Assembly: GCA_036924085.1 (NCBI GenBank)
Contig: JAVGWX010000004.1
Location: forward strand, 37,081,293 to 37,145,292
DNA length: 64,000 bases
Source: Ariolimax columbianus
Lineage: Eukaryota; Mollusca; Gastropoda; Stylommatophora; Arionidae
Direction of reading: 5' to 3'
Of the stretch, positions 32,840 through 45,489 are shown one piece after another; within the stretch, counting starts at the first letter, position 1, and the number at the start of each line of letters is the position of its first letter. The position numbers and the translations under genes were made by a program. The notes under the pieces are model-generated. The model saw nothing but the letters and a program-made list of their open reading frames with translations, did no database searches and was not told the origin of the DNA.

Positions 32840-34800
32840 TCCGGTGAACGCGTCATGGATCAGAGATTGGGGTCAGGACATTGAGCCTGAATTTAGGGGC
32901 CGTTCTGATCAGTATGTTGTGTTTGGCGGGACTAGCACCTTAGTTCCCTTTCTATGGACGCTAAATCCGAGTCATTAATTACAACTTAGAAGTTCAGATA
33001 ATAAGCCAGATATATTTCAGAATAGGCCGGTGAAGAAATGAGGTCAACGTTGACGTTTTTGACTAGTCACATACTTGATCCCATTCAACTCCGGTGTAAG
33101 GCCACAATGTCTGACAACACAACCAATGATGACAGTCGCCAGTTGAGCTGCACGTTTATTAGGTTGACGAGCGTGTCCGTATTATCGTCAGGTGCAGTGT
33201 ACGTAAAGCAGTTATCTCAGTTATAATATACCTTCTTGACACAGACAAACACAAGAACCTTGACCTTCATACTCTTCTTCTCGTAAGCCTCTGTTTTACA
33301 AGCAATTTGAATGTATTTTCTGGTCACACGACTTGCGGTATTGTTTCTAGAACTATCTTTCAGACCAGAAAGACTTTTTACTTAACACTAATCAAGCTGC
33401 TGATCTGTGTGATATGTGCATGTTGTCGTTTTCCCTTCATTTATCAAGGTACACTACTGGAACCAGGGCCGGATATTCAGTTGCAAAGATTAGGCTGAAT
33501 TCCAGAGGCCCGGAATCCTTGGGGCCCGAACATAAGATGGTGCATTATAATGTGCATATTTTCATTATGCACGAAAGAAAAATATTTGCACTTTGCAATT
33601 GGTTTGATACCGTCATAAAAAGAGTGGCTAATAGTTGTCCATCACAAGTGATGAAGACCACTCTCTTTGTTCAGCCATGTGGACAGTCGTATCTCTTGCT
33701 GTGTCCGCTGAAATGGGAGACTTGCGCGGCGATTTGGATTAAAGTGAGGAAGAAACTGCGCCTTTTGTCAACCTCACTCACAGAGCCTAAGCTACCTTTT
33801 GCCAGTGGCAAGACATTCATCGAGACGACTGGAGATAGCATAGGATGAAGATTTTGTCTCAGGGTTACCACTGAAGCCTTTCCGTAAACATGTAACCCGC
33901 AGGGTAGAAAGATGGGATGGCATCTAACGCAGTTTGTCGTGCCTTTTCGATAACCACAAGAGGTCGTATGGACAACACTCAGCGTGTGAGTGGGTCTGGC
34001 ATCTCTCCCCAGCTGTATTCAGCTCACCATAGTAGCATTTAAAACTCCCACACGCCAAATTCGTGAAGATGAACCAGTGAAATACGACACAGGTATAAGT
34101 GTAGTGCCATTCAGCCGGCGTCCAGATCAGGATAAACGGATGGAAGAAATCACAAAAAAAGAACGAAATAACAAGTCCAGACGGAAAACAATACCACGTT
34201 TCCGTGAACACAAGTGTAAGTCGTCGACTAGTGTGAATTCCAGGCAAATCCGTGGTCTGGCGGCATCCATAATGATCCAAAACAGTAGAGAAATGTAGAC
34301 TCGCAGCCAGTAATGGCGCCATCTTTCTGCAGAAAGAGTGGCTAGAAGACATGATAAAGCACAATGGTCAAATGAAAACTGACCATTAATCATTTGATTT
34401 TCGGTAAATATACAATGCCCTGTGCCGATTTGTAGTTTTCATCATCAACCAAGATGGACGAACATCACTATACTTTCAAATTTTAAGGAAGAGCTTTATG
34501 AAGAGTTTCAAGGAACATCAAAGAGATGGATGTGTCATTCAGATAATGTTTAGAGAAAGAAAAATGTAAAACTTTTTATGAGTGATGAACTTTCATAATC
34601 CACAACTATTTTTGCCATAGAAGATTTTAGATTGAAAGTTTACATTGTTCATCATTGACCACGTGTCAACATCATGGTAAAAGCCCGTTGAAGCTTATAG
34701 ACTGCAGTGTCCATTAGAGTTGGATTTGTTTACGATATTTTTTCCATTCGGTAGTGATGACTTCAAGCATGAGGACAAGCCCTCGTTTATATTTCCCTTG
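32840..34800. other. no feature I can support
   Basis: Several overlapping frames on both strands (33414-33848 +, 33924-34364 -) but none with a known motif or consistent exon borders. Confidence 0.4.
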
Positions 34801-34819
34801 AATGCATTCAATACGAGAC

Positions 34820-35110
34820 GCATCTGGTGGCATATATCAATTTAACATTATTACACGGTGCAGAAACATGGACTGGGAACAAACAGTTGGGGAACAAAAT
34901 AGAGGCCCTCAAAACGTGGTTATACAGAAGAATGTTTCGCATTTTGTGGAAAGAGAAAACAACTAGTAACAATTTCCTGACCAGAGTATAAGACTTTTGG
35001 CAGACATTACAATTAGGCAGATGAAATATGTTGGTCATATATAAAGACACAATACTTGATTGAAAACAATACTGGAGGGGTAGGTTGAAGGTCAAGGGCA
35101 AGAGGCGAGA
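34820..35110 (+). mobile_element. LINE, RT C-terminal fragment
   Basis: Broken plus frames read LLHGAETWTGNKQLGNKIEA then LKTWLYRRMFRILWKEKTTS (34848-34970), and later a GRLKVKGKR text (about 35075). This is the thumb and C-terminal part of a LINE RT (..YGAETW..., ..E.W..RR..RI.W...). Confidence 0.75.
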
Positions 35111-35689
35111 AGCTATACAAGTGGGAACAACATCAAAAGATGACTAATGCCAATCTGGCAGAGTGTACCACAAAGAAGAGAGACGGAAGATATTGAAGGC
35201 CCATTGCAGTCAACTTTCTTTGCGGTGAAAATGCTTGAATTGATTCTATTTATAGAAAAGTTATCTCGGGGACAGTTTTTGGGGATGACCTTTTTCGTTT
35301 TAGAGAACTTAACTGGGGAATCACTAAAACGTGTTTTTGAAAATATCTGAGATTCACCAAGATTCAAGAAGAAAAGGACTACGAGCTCAACATATTGGCA
35401 TTGATGGTTATCGAATCTACTTTTCTCATTAAAAACTTTTTTTTGCCAATTCTTGAACAAACTGTTGAGATAAAACAACAATATAATTATAACGTGTTGT
35501 TTTACAGTGTTTGTCAATAACCTGATTCAAAAAATTCTTTAAAATATGAATTACTAGTGAATGATGTAAGTCAACAAAATGACATAGGATACATTATATG
35601 GGGCTGCAGTTACGACAGGTAAGCTGTATGCCAGATAGTCAACAAGGTCTTGTATGCAGTCAATTCGACATGCGTATCATTTCGGACGG

Positions 35690-36025
35690 AGAACTGTGAC
35701 GCTAGCCCAATCAGGCACAACATTATTGATCAGGACGTAGCGTCACGGTCAGACACAGTACACTGACAAGACCACCATCTCTCTTCTATCTAGTGTTCCC
35801 GGAAGCATGCTGTTTTCAGGCAGTCTGGCTGACGAGGTGTGGATCGACGTGATCCCCGTAGTAGTGGGCGTCACTCAGATGAAGCCAAGCACAGTACAAC
35901 CGCCTGGAGGAGAGCGGTACTCCTTCATTTGTACGTTCGGGATATGAGAAAAGCTACTACACTCCGCCACTTAGCGCCCTTTCAGTCCGCACACAAGAGT
36001 AAACATACTCGTTGTGGGCATTAAA
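35690..36025 (+). repeat. dispersed SINE-like element, copy 3 (longest)
   Basis: From GTGACGCTAGCCCAATCAGG through GGATCGACGTGATCCCCGTA and ACAACCGCCTGGAGGAGAGC to GTAAACATACTCGTTGTGGG. The copy at 62090-62395 matches over the whole length, so the element is about 310-330 bp. No coding capacity. Class (SINE or MITE) not settled. Confidence 0.78.
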
Positions 36026-36125
36026 ACAAGAACAGCCATTTCAGACCTAAGTCTCTCTCAGCAGACCCTCTCACTATCACACGGCTAGCGGGCCATATGG
36101 GCGTGTATAATCATATGGTTACCAG

Positions 36126-39100
36126 AACGTTATTTTAAGTGTCCATCTGTTATTAGCATGCGCACAACGTGACCATCTCAACGTTATTCTAAGTGTCCAT
36201 CTGTTATTAGCATGCGCACAACGTGACCATCTCAACGTTATTCTAAGTGCCCATCTGTTATTAGCATGCGCACAACGTGACCATCTCAACGTTATTCTAA
36301 GTGTCCATCTGTTATTAGCATGCGCACAACGTGACCATCTCAACGTTATTCTAAGTGTCCATCTGTTATTAGCATGCGCACAACGTGACCATCTCAACGT
36401 TATTCTAAGTGTCCATCTGTTATTAGCATGCGCACAACGTGACCATCTCAACGTTATTCTAAGTGTCCATCTGTTATTAGCATGCGCACAACGTGACCAT
36501 CTCAACGTTATTCTAAGTGTCCATCTGTTATTAGCACGCGCACAACGTGACCATCTCAACGTTATTCTAAGTGTCCATCTGTTATTAGCATGCGCACAAC
36601 GTGACCATCTCAACGTTATTCTAAGTGTCCATCTGTTATTAGCATGCGCCCAACGTGACCATCTCAACGTTATTCTAAGTGTCCATCTGTTATTAGCATG
36701 CGCACAACGTGACCATCTCAACGTTATTCTAAGTGTCCATCTGTTATTAGCATGCGCACAACGTGACCATCTCAACGTTATTCTAAGTGTCCATCTGTTA
36801 TTAGCATGCGCACAACGTGACCATCTCAACGTTATTCTAAGTGTCCATCTGTTATTAGCATGCGCACAACGTGACCATCTCAACGTTATTCTAAGTGTCC
36901 ATCTGTTATTAGCATGCGCACAACGTGACCATCTCAACGTTATTCTAAGTGTCCATCTGTTATTAGCATGCGCACAACGTGACCATCTCAACGTTATTCT
37001 AAGTGTCCATCTGTTATTAGCACGCGCACAACGTGACCATCTCAACGTTATTCTAAGTGTCCATCTGTTATTAGCATGCGCCCAACGTGACCATCTCAAC
37101 GTTATTCTAAGTGTCCATCTGTTATTAGCATGCGCCCAACGTGACCATCTCAACGTTATTCTAAGTGTCCATCTGTTATTAGCATGCGCACAACGTGACC
37201 ATCTCAACGTTATTCTAAGTGTCCATCTGTTATTAGCATGCGCACAACGTGACCATCTCAACGTTATTCTAAGTGTCCATCTGTTATTAGCATGCGCACA
37301 ACGTGACCATCTCAACGTTATTCTAAGTGTCCATCTGTTATTAGCATGCGCACAACGTGACCATCTCAACGTTATTCTAAGTGTCCATCTGTTATTAGCA
37401 TGCGCACAACGTGACCATCTCAACGTTATTCTAAGTGTCCATCTGTTATTAGCATGCGCACAACGTGACCATCTCAACGTTATTCTAAGTGTCCATCTGT
37501 TATTAGCATGCGCACAACGTGACCATCTCAACGTTATTCTAAGTGTCCATCTGTTATTAGCATGCGCACAACGTGACCATCTCAACGTTATTCTAAGTGT
37601 CCATCTGTTATTAGCATGCGCACAACGTGACCATCTCAACGTTATTCTAAGTGTCCATCTGTTATTAGCATGCGCACAACGTGACCATCTCAACGTTATT
37701 CTAAGTGTCCATCTGTTATTAGCATGCGCACAACGTGACCATCTCAACGTTATTCTAAGTGTCCATCTGTTATTAGCATGCGCACAACGTGACCATCTCA
37801 ACGTTATTCTAAGTGTCCATCTGTTATTAGCATGCGCACAACGTGACCATCTCAACGTTATTCTAAGTGTCCATCTGTTATTAGCATGCGCACAACGTGA
37901 CCATCTCAACGTTATTCTAAGTGTCCATCTGTTATTAGCATGCGCACAACGTGACCATCTCAACGTTATTCTAAGTGTCCATCTGTTATTAGCATGCGCA
38001 CAACGTGACCATCTCAACGTTATTCTAAGTGTCCATCTGTTATTAGCATGCGCACAACGTGACCATCTCAACGTTATTCTAAGTGTCCATCTGTTATTAG
38101 CATGCGCACAACGTGACCATCTCAACGTTATTCTAAGTGTCCATCTGTTATTAGCATGCGCACAACGTGACCATCTCAACGTTATTCTAAGTGTCCATCT
38201 GTTATTAGCATGCGCACAACGTGACCATCTCAACGTTATTCTAAGTGTCCATCTGTTATTAGCATGCGCACAACGTGACCATCTCAACGTTATTCTAAGT
38301 GTCCATCTGTTATTAGCATGCGCACAACGTGACCATCTCAACGTTATTCTAAGTGTCCATCTGTTATTAGCATGCGCACAACGTGACCATCTCAACGTTA
38401 TTCTAAGTGTCCATCTGTTATTAGCATGCGCACAACGTGACCATCTCAACGTTATTCTAAGTGTCCATCTGTTATTAGCATGCGCACAACGTGACCATCT
38501 CAACGTTATTCTAAGTGTCCATCTGTTATTAGCATGCGCACAACGTGACCATCTCAACGTTATTCTAAGTGTCCATCTGTTATTAGCATGCGCACAACGT
38601 GACCATCTCAACGTTATTCTAAGTGTCCATCTGTTATTAGCATGCGCCCAACGTGACCATCTCAACGTTATTCTAAGTGTCCATCTGTTATTAGCATGCG
38701 CACAACGTGACCATCTCAACGTTATTCTAAGTGTCCATCTGTTATTAGCATGCGCACAACGTGACCATCTCAACGTTATTCTAAGTGTCCATCTGTTATT
38801 AGCATGCGCACAACGTGACCATCTCAACGTTATTCTAAGTGTCCATCTGTTATTAGCATGCGCACAACGTGACCATCTCAACGTTATTCTAAGTGTCCAT
38901 CTGTTATTAGCATGCGCACAACGTGACCATCTCAACGTTATTCTAAGTGTCCATCTGTTATTAGCATGCGCACAACGTGACCATCTCAACGTTATTCTAA
39001 GTGTCCATCTGTTATTAGCATGCGCACAACGTGACCATCTCAACGTTATTCTAAGTGTCCATCTGTTATTAGCATGCGCACAACGTGACCATCTCAACGT

Positions 39101-40779
39101 TATTCTAAGTGTCCATCTGTTATTAGCATGCGCACAACGTGACCATCTCAACGTTATTCTAAGTGTCCATCTGTTATTAGCATGCGCACAACGTGACCAT
39201 CTCAACGTTATTCTAAGTGTCCATCTGTTATTAGCATGCGCACAACGTGACCATCTCAACGTTATTCTAAGTGTCCATCTGTTATTAGCATGCGCACAAC
39301 GTGACCATCTCAACGTTATTCTAAGTGTCCATCTGTTATTAGCATGCGCCCAACGTGACCATCTCAACGTTATTCTAAGTGTCCATCTGTTATTAGCATG
39401 CGCACAACGTGACCATCTCAACGTTATTCTAAGTGTCCATCTGTTATTAGCATGCGCACAACGTGACCATCTCAACGTTATTCTAAGTGTCCATCTGTTA
39501 TTAGCATGCGCACAACGTGACCATCTCAACGTTATTCTAAGTGTCCATCTGTTATTAGCATGCGCACAACGTGACCATCTCAACGTTATTCTAAGTGTCC
39601 ATCTGTTATTAGCATGCGCACAACGTGACCATCTCAACGTTATTCTAAGTGTCCATCTGTTATTAGCATGCGCACAACGTGACCATCTCAACGTTATTCT
39701 AAGTGTCCATCTGTTATTAGCATGCGCACAACGTGACCATCTCAACGTTATTCTAAGTGTCCATCTGTTATTAGCATGCGCACAACGTGACCATCTCAAC
39801 GTTATTCTAAGTGTCCATCTGTTATTAGCATGCGCACAACGTGACCATCTCAACGTTATTCTAAGTGTCCATCTGTTATTAGCATGCGCACAACGTGACC
39901 ATCTCAACGTTATTCTAAGTGTCCATCTGTTATTAGCATGCGCACAACGTGACCATCTCAACGTTATTCTAAGTGTCCATCTGTTATTAGCATGCGCACA
40001 ACGTGACCATCTCAACGTTATTCTAAGTGTCCATCTGTTATTAGCATGCGCACAACGTGACCATCTCAACGTTATTCTAAGTGTCCATCTGTTATTAGCA
40101 TGCGCACAACGTGACCATCTCAACGTTATTCTAAGTGTCCATCTGTTATTAGCATGCGCACAACGTGACCATCTCAACGTTATTCTAAGTGTCCATCTGT
40201 TATTAGCATGCGCACAACGTGACCATCTCAACGTTATTCTAAGTGTCCATCTGTTATTAGCATGCGCACAACGTGACCATCTCAACGTTATTCTAAGTGT
40301 CCATCTGTTATTAGCATGCGCACAACGTGACCATCTCAACGTTATTCTAAGTGTCCATCTGTTATTAGCATGCGCACAACGTGACCATCTCAACGTTATT
40401 CTAAGTGTCCATCTGTTATTAGCATGCGCACAACGTGACCATCTCAACGTTATTCTAAGTGTCCATCTGTTATTAGCATGCGCACAACGTGACCATCTCA
40501 ACGTTATTCTAAGTGTCCATCTGTTATTAGCATGCGCACAACGTGACCATCTCAACGTTATTCTAAGTGTCCATCTGTTATTAGCATGCGCACAACGTGA
40601 CCATCTCAACGTTATTCTAAGTGTCCATCTGTTATTAGCATGCGCACAACGTGACCATCTCAACGTTATTCTAAGTGTCCATCTGTTATTAGCATGCGCA
40701 CAACGTGACCATCTCAACGTTATTCTAAGTGTCCATCTGTTATTAGCACGCGCACAACGTGACCATCTCAACGTTATTT
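36126..40779. repeat. 54-bp satellite array, about 86 nearly identical copies
   Basis: Unit contains ACGTTATTCTAAGTGTCCAT, CTGTTATTAGCATGCGCACA and ACGTGACCATCTCA. The length of 4.65 kb over a 54-bp period gives about 86 copies. Copies are almost all identical. The recurring variants are GCGCCCAACG for GCGCACAACG (about eight units), GCACGCGC for GCATGCGC at a few places including both ends, and one GTGCCC. Because 54 is a multiple of three and no stop occurs in two frames, a 1550-codon frame opens on minus (36119-40771), and a plus frame is also free of stops. It has no other sign of coding. Confidence 0.96.
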
Positions 40780-41567
40780 GCGTAGCATCGCAATCTCCAC
40801 GACGTTTTGAAATAAAGTGGGTTCTCTGATTTCGGTGGGTTTCAGATCCCCAGCTTACACGTCTTGCCCTTAGTCAGGCTGGGTTATGCTGAGTTTCTCT
40901 GCATCCACATTGCGTAGATCCTACACCCCACATCCGGTATATGGCATTGAAGCTAGCTTGTCTTTCACTGTCTAAAGTGTGGCTGACATTATTTCCTGCC
41001 ACAGGTATATGCTGGCCCTGATGTCATCGACATCCGCTTAATCTCGCATTTGTGGCAAAATGGATTTCTTGAGATTATGTTTAAAAAAAAAATATTAATC
41101 CGTATACAACACCTCTGTCGACCTCAGCCAGTTTGTTTAGCAAGTGTCAGACCTCCTCGGTGGTCTAGCTGATGAATACAATATGGTCTGAAAAACGTCC
41201 GTGGGAGAGCCTTTCTGCCTCTATATTATGCCTCTATATTATGCCTCTATATTATGCCTCTATATTATGCCTCTATATTATGCCTCTATATGTCCAACTA
41301 AATTGCTGGAACTTCAACTGTCTGGAAGTGATGTGGCGGTCTTGGTCAGCATAATTCGTCTTGACTCTAGCTAACATAGTCTGATCAGAATTGTTTGTCT
41401 GACCGGATGTTCCTCTCCCCTGATTACTTCCTGTAATCAACTCTACTTATTTGTCAATAAATCACTTCTATTTGACACAACTTGCTCCATAGAAGCACCC
41501 TGTACCCTCTCTCTCGTTCTCTCGTTCTCTCTATCTTGTTCTCTCTCTCGTTCTCTCTCTCCCTCTC

Positions 41568-41603
<36 letters not shown>

Positions 41604-42360
41604 ACTCTGTCTTTCACAATTCAATTAACAAAGACGTGATGCACATAATGTCTTTCATTTTGCGAAATGCTGTTTTTGTCTATGTGTTCTAAAATTTATT
41701 TCCGAGTGGGATTTCCGATTGAATGACACAAAGTGCCTATGTAATTAAACGTAGACTCTACATTTCCTTCTCTCTGTGTCTGTCTGTATCTCTCTCTCTC
41801 TCTCATACACACTCTCTCTCTCACACACACACACCCCATTTTCACTGGCACGACACAGGATCTATCTTGAACACTTCCGGGCACATACTAATGGTTCTGC
41901 TTGCATAATATGGCGGTCTAAAACCCCCGCACGAATAAGTATTTCCGTTGTTCTCGAACACCCGTGCTTTGAATTCAGTCTAGATTAAATGTAGTTTGTA
42001 GTGCTTTGACGCAGCGTTCGCAAAAAAGTCAACTGTGATGGTGATCCTATAATCTGGCTGGAGGAATACTTCAGATTGTCCTCATGAGTAAGACAAAATA
42101 AGTGTTTAAAAAAAAATTAAATTAAATTAAAATTAAAATTAGGTATGGTCAGATACTGCGCCGAGACAGAAGCCCAAACGAAACTCACGTTACGACCAAT
42201 AGGTCTTCATCTGGGACAACGAATAACAACAATACTGAATTAGCGAATCGTAGAACGGAAGAATACATAAATGGGGGATGTCAGCATATAAGGAGAAAAT
42301 GGTGAACTTATCTGATAAAACGGCTCTCCTAGCTTCTTATCAGATCGTGAGACGGACTTC
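40780..42360. other. no gene; simple repeats
   Basis: Contains a 13-bp repeat (41216-41294), a CT-rich tract (about 41508-41605) and a second CT/CA tract (41765-41835). No exon or element motif recognised. Confidence 0.55.
41216..41294. repeat. 13-bp tandem repeat
   Basis: Six copies of CCTCTATATTATG. Confidence 0.9.
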
Positions 42361-42361
42361 T

Positions 42362-42445
42362 CCTGAGTATCATAGTGGTAGAACGCTGGCTTCACGAAAC
42401 ACAGCCACCAGGTTTGATCCACGTTGACGTCACGCTGCAGTGCTT
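42362..42445 (+). mobile_element. tRNA-like SINE head (relic)
   Basis: CCTGAGTATCATAGTGGTAG (A-box-like) and CCAGGTTTGATCC (B-box-like) are spaced as in tRNA promoters, but the cloverleaf is not convincing. Likely a SINE head; the downstream frame 42375-42608 is probably a shadow. Confidence 0.4.
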
Positions 42446-42751
42446 GGCGTATTTTAAGGAAGGAAAGGCGCCGAGGAAGGAAGCTGTCCTGAATGAAGTT
42501 ACCAACACTTCATCCTCGACAGCAGTGAAAGTCAAGCTGCCATTACCGGAGAATCAGAGATTGTTGCAGCTAAGTACTGCGAAGTTAATTCAGATGTTCA
42601 ATAAATAAATAATTATAGATTATATCATCGCCGTTACCCATAACATAGATCTTATTATCTGTTTCTTTGTCTATGGTGGGTTTGCCTCCTCGTAGAGGAA
42701 TGCCTTGTTCAACCACAGAAGCATTTCTTGTGATTTATAGCTGGGTATTTT

Positions 42752-45410
42752 GCCAACCTGTGGGTGTGTGTGGGATATTTTGTGGGGCTGATTCTTTGTG
42801 TGATTGTGGCTGTGTGCATGTATGTGTGCGCCTGCGAGCCTGTGTGTATGAGTGTGCCTGTGTGTGTGTGTGTGGGCGTGTGTGTGTGTTTTCATGTGTG
42901 TGTGTGTTTATGTGTGTGTGTGTGCGTGTGTGAGTACTTGTGTGTCTTTGCGTGTATGGACGCTTGTGTGTGCGTATGTGTGTGCTCCTATGTGTGTGTT
43001 CATATGTGTGCATGCGTGTGCGTGTACGTATGTATGTGTATGTGTTTGTATGTGTATGCGTGCGTGTTTGCATGTGTGTGTATTTGCGTGTGTATGAGCG
43101 TGTGTATGTGTGTGTGTATGTGCGAGTGTGTGTTTGCATCTGTGCGCGCGTGTGTATGTGCGTGTGTGTATGTGCGTGTGTGCGCGCGCGTGTGTATGCG
43201 TGTGTGTGTGCATGTGCGCGCGTGTGTGTTTGTATATGTGTGTGTGCGTGTGTGTATGTGCGTTTTGCATGCGTGAGCGCGTATGTATGTGCGTGTGTGC
43301 GCCTGTGTATGTGCGTGTTTGCGCGCGTGTACGCGTGTGTGTGGGCGCGCGTGTATGTGTGTATTTATGTATGTATGTGCGTTTGTGTGCGTGTGTATGT
43401 GTGTGTTTATGTATGTACATGTGTGTGTGCATGTATGTGTGTGTGTTTGTATGTGTGTGCGCGTGTATGTGTGTGTTTATGTATGTATGTATGTACGTGT
43501 GTACGTGTATGTGTGTGTTTATGTATGTACGTGTGTCTGTGCATGTATGTGTGTGTGTTTGTATGTGTGTGCGCGTGTATGTGTATGTTTATATATGTAC
43601 GTGTGTGTGTGTATGTGTTTATGTATGTACGTGTGTGTGTGCATGTATGTGTGTGTGTTTGTATGTGTGTGCGTGTGTATGTCTATGTTTATATATGTAG
43701 GTGTGTGTGTGTATGTGTTGATGTATGTACGTGTATATATGTGTGTGTTTATGTATGTACGTGTGTGTGTGTTTATGTGTGTGTTTATGTATATACGTGT
43801 GTATGTGTGCGTGTATGTGTGTGTTTATGTATGTACGTGTGTGTTTGTATGTGTGTTTTTATATATGTACGTGTGTGTGTGCGTGTATGTGTGTGTTTAT
43901 GTATGTACGTGTGTGTTTGTATGTGTGTGCGCGTGTATGTGTGTTTTTATATATGTACGTGTGTGTGCATATGTGTGTGTGTGTTTGAATGTGTGTGCGC
44001 GTGTATGTGTGTGCTTATATATGTACGTGTGTGTGTGCATGTATGTGTGTGTTTGTATGTGTGTGCGCGTTTATGTGTGTGTTTATGTATGTACGTGTGT
44101 GTGTGTGTATGTGTGTTTATATATGTACATGTGTGTGCGTGTATGTGTGTGTGTGCATGTATGTGTGTGTGTGTGTATGTGTGTGCGCGTGTATGTGTAT
44201 GTTTATATATGTACGTGTGTGTGTATGTGTTTATGTATGTACGTGTGTGTGTATGTGTGTGTTTATGTATGTACGTGTGTGTGTGCATGTATGTGTGTGT
44301 GTTTGTATGTGTGTGCGCGTGTATGTGAGTGTTTATGTATGTATGTATGTGCGTGTGTGCGTGTATGTGTGTGTTTATGTATGTACGTGTGTGTGTGCAT
44401 GTATGTGTGTGTGTTTGTATGTGTGTGCGCGTGTATGTCTATGTTTATATATGTACGTGTATGTGTGTATGTGTTTATGTATGTACGTGTGTATATGTGT
44501 GTGTTTATGTATGTACGTGTGTGTGTATGTGTGTGTTTATGTATATACGTGTGTATGTGTGCGTGTATGTGTGTTTATGTATGTACGTGTGTGTTTGTAT
44601 GTGTGTGTTTATATATGTACGTGTGTGTTTGTATGTGTGTGCGCGTGTATGTGTGTTTTTATATATGTACGTGTGTGTGTATGTGTGTGTTTATGTATGT
44701 ACGTGTGTGTGTGTATGTGTGTGTTTATGTATATACGTGTGTATGTGTGCGTGTATGTGTGTTTATGTATGTACGTGTGTGTTTGTATGTGTGTGTTTAT
44801 GTATGTACGTGTGTGTTTGTATGTGTGTGCGCGTGTATGTGTGTTTTTATATATGTACGTGTGTGTGTATGTGTGTGTTTATGTATGTGCGTGTGTGTGC
44901 ATATATGTGTCTGTGTTTGTATGTGTGTGCGCGTGTATGTGTGTGCTTATATATGTACGTGTGTGTGTGTGCGTGTATGGGTGTATTTATGTATGTACGT
45001 GTGTGTGCATGTATGTGTGTGTTTGTATGTGTGTGCGCGTGTATGTGTGTGTTTATATATGTACGTGTGTGTGTATGTGTGTTTATATATGTACATGTGT
45101 GTGCGTGTATGTGTGTGTGCATGTATGTGTGTGTGTTTGTATGTGTGTGCGCGTGTATCTGTGTGTTTATATGTACGTCTGTTTGTGTGTTTATATATGT
45201 ACGTGTGTGTGTGTGCGCGTGTATGTGTGTGTTTATATATGTACGTATGTGTGTGTATGTGTGTGTTTATGTATGTGCGTGTGTGTGTCCATGTATGTGT
45301 GTGTGTGTTTGTATGTGTGTGCGCGTGTATGTGAATGTTTATATATGTGCGTGTGTGTATGTGTGTGCGTGTATGTGAGTGTCTATATATGTACGTGTTT
45401 ATATATGTAC

Positions 45411-45443
<33 letters not shown>

Positions 45444-45485
45444 TGTTTATATATGTACGTGTGTGTGTATATGTGTGTGTTGTTA
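42752..45485. repeat. GT-rich array, 2.7 kb, with longer-range periodicity
   Basis: Mostly (TG)n interrupted by regular TGTTTATGTATGTACGTGTG and GTTTGTATGTGTGTGCGCGT modules. These modules recur at 40-80 bp spacings, so this is a composite minisatellite rather than plain microsatellite. All long Cys/Val frames here (up to 683 codons) are artefacts of TGT/GTG repetition. Alternating purine-pyrimidine stretches could adopt Z-DNA. Confidence 0.95.
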
Positions 45486-45489
45486 TCTA

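Noticed and set aside
33414..34364. Overlapping frames of 100-146 codons as host gene
   Set aside because: No motif, no agreement of exon borders, both strands open. The GGGCCGG words near 33467 and GAGGCCCGG near 33505 recalled hAT ends but do not form clear inverted termini.
36119..40771. 1550-codon open frame as a giant repeat protein gene
   Set aside because: A homogeneous unit whose length is a multiple of three stays open in any frame lacking a stop; a plus-strand frame is open too. No ATG start, splice sites or non-repeat coding flank.
42375..42608. 77-codon frame after the tRNA-like head
   Set aside because: Begins inside the SINE-like head and has no recognisable product.
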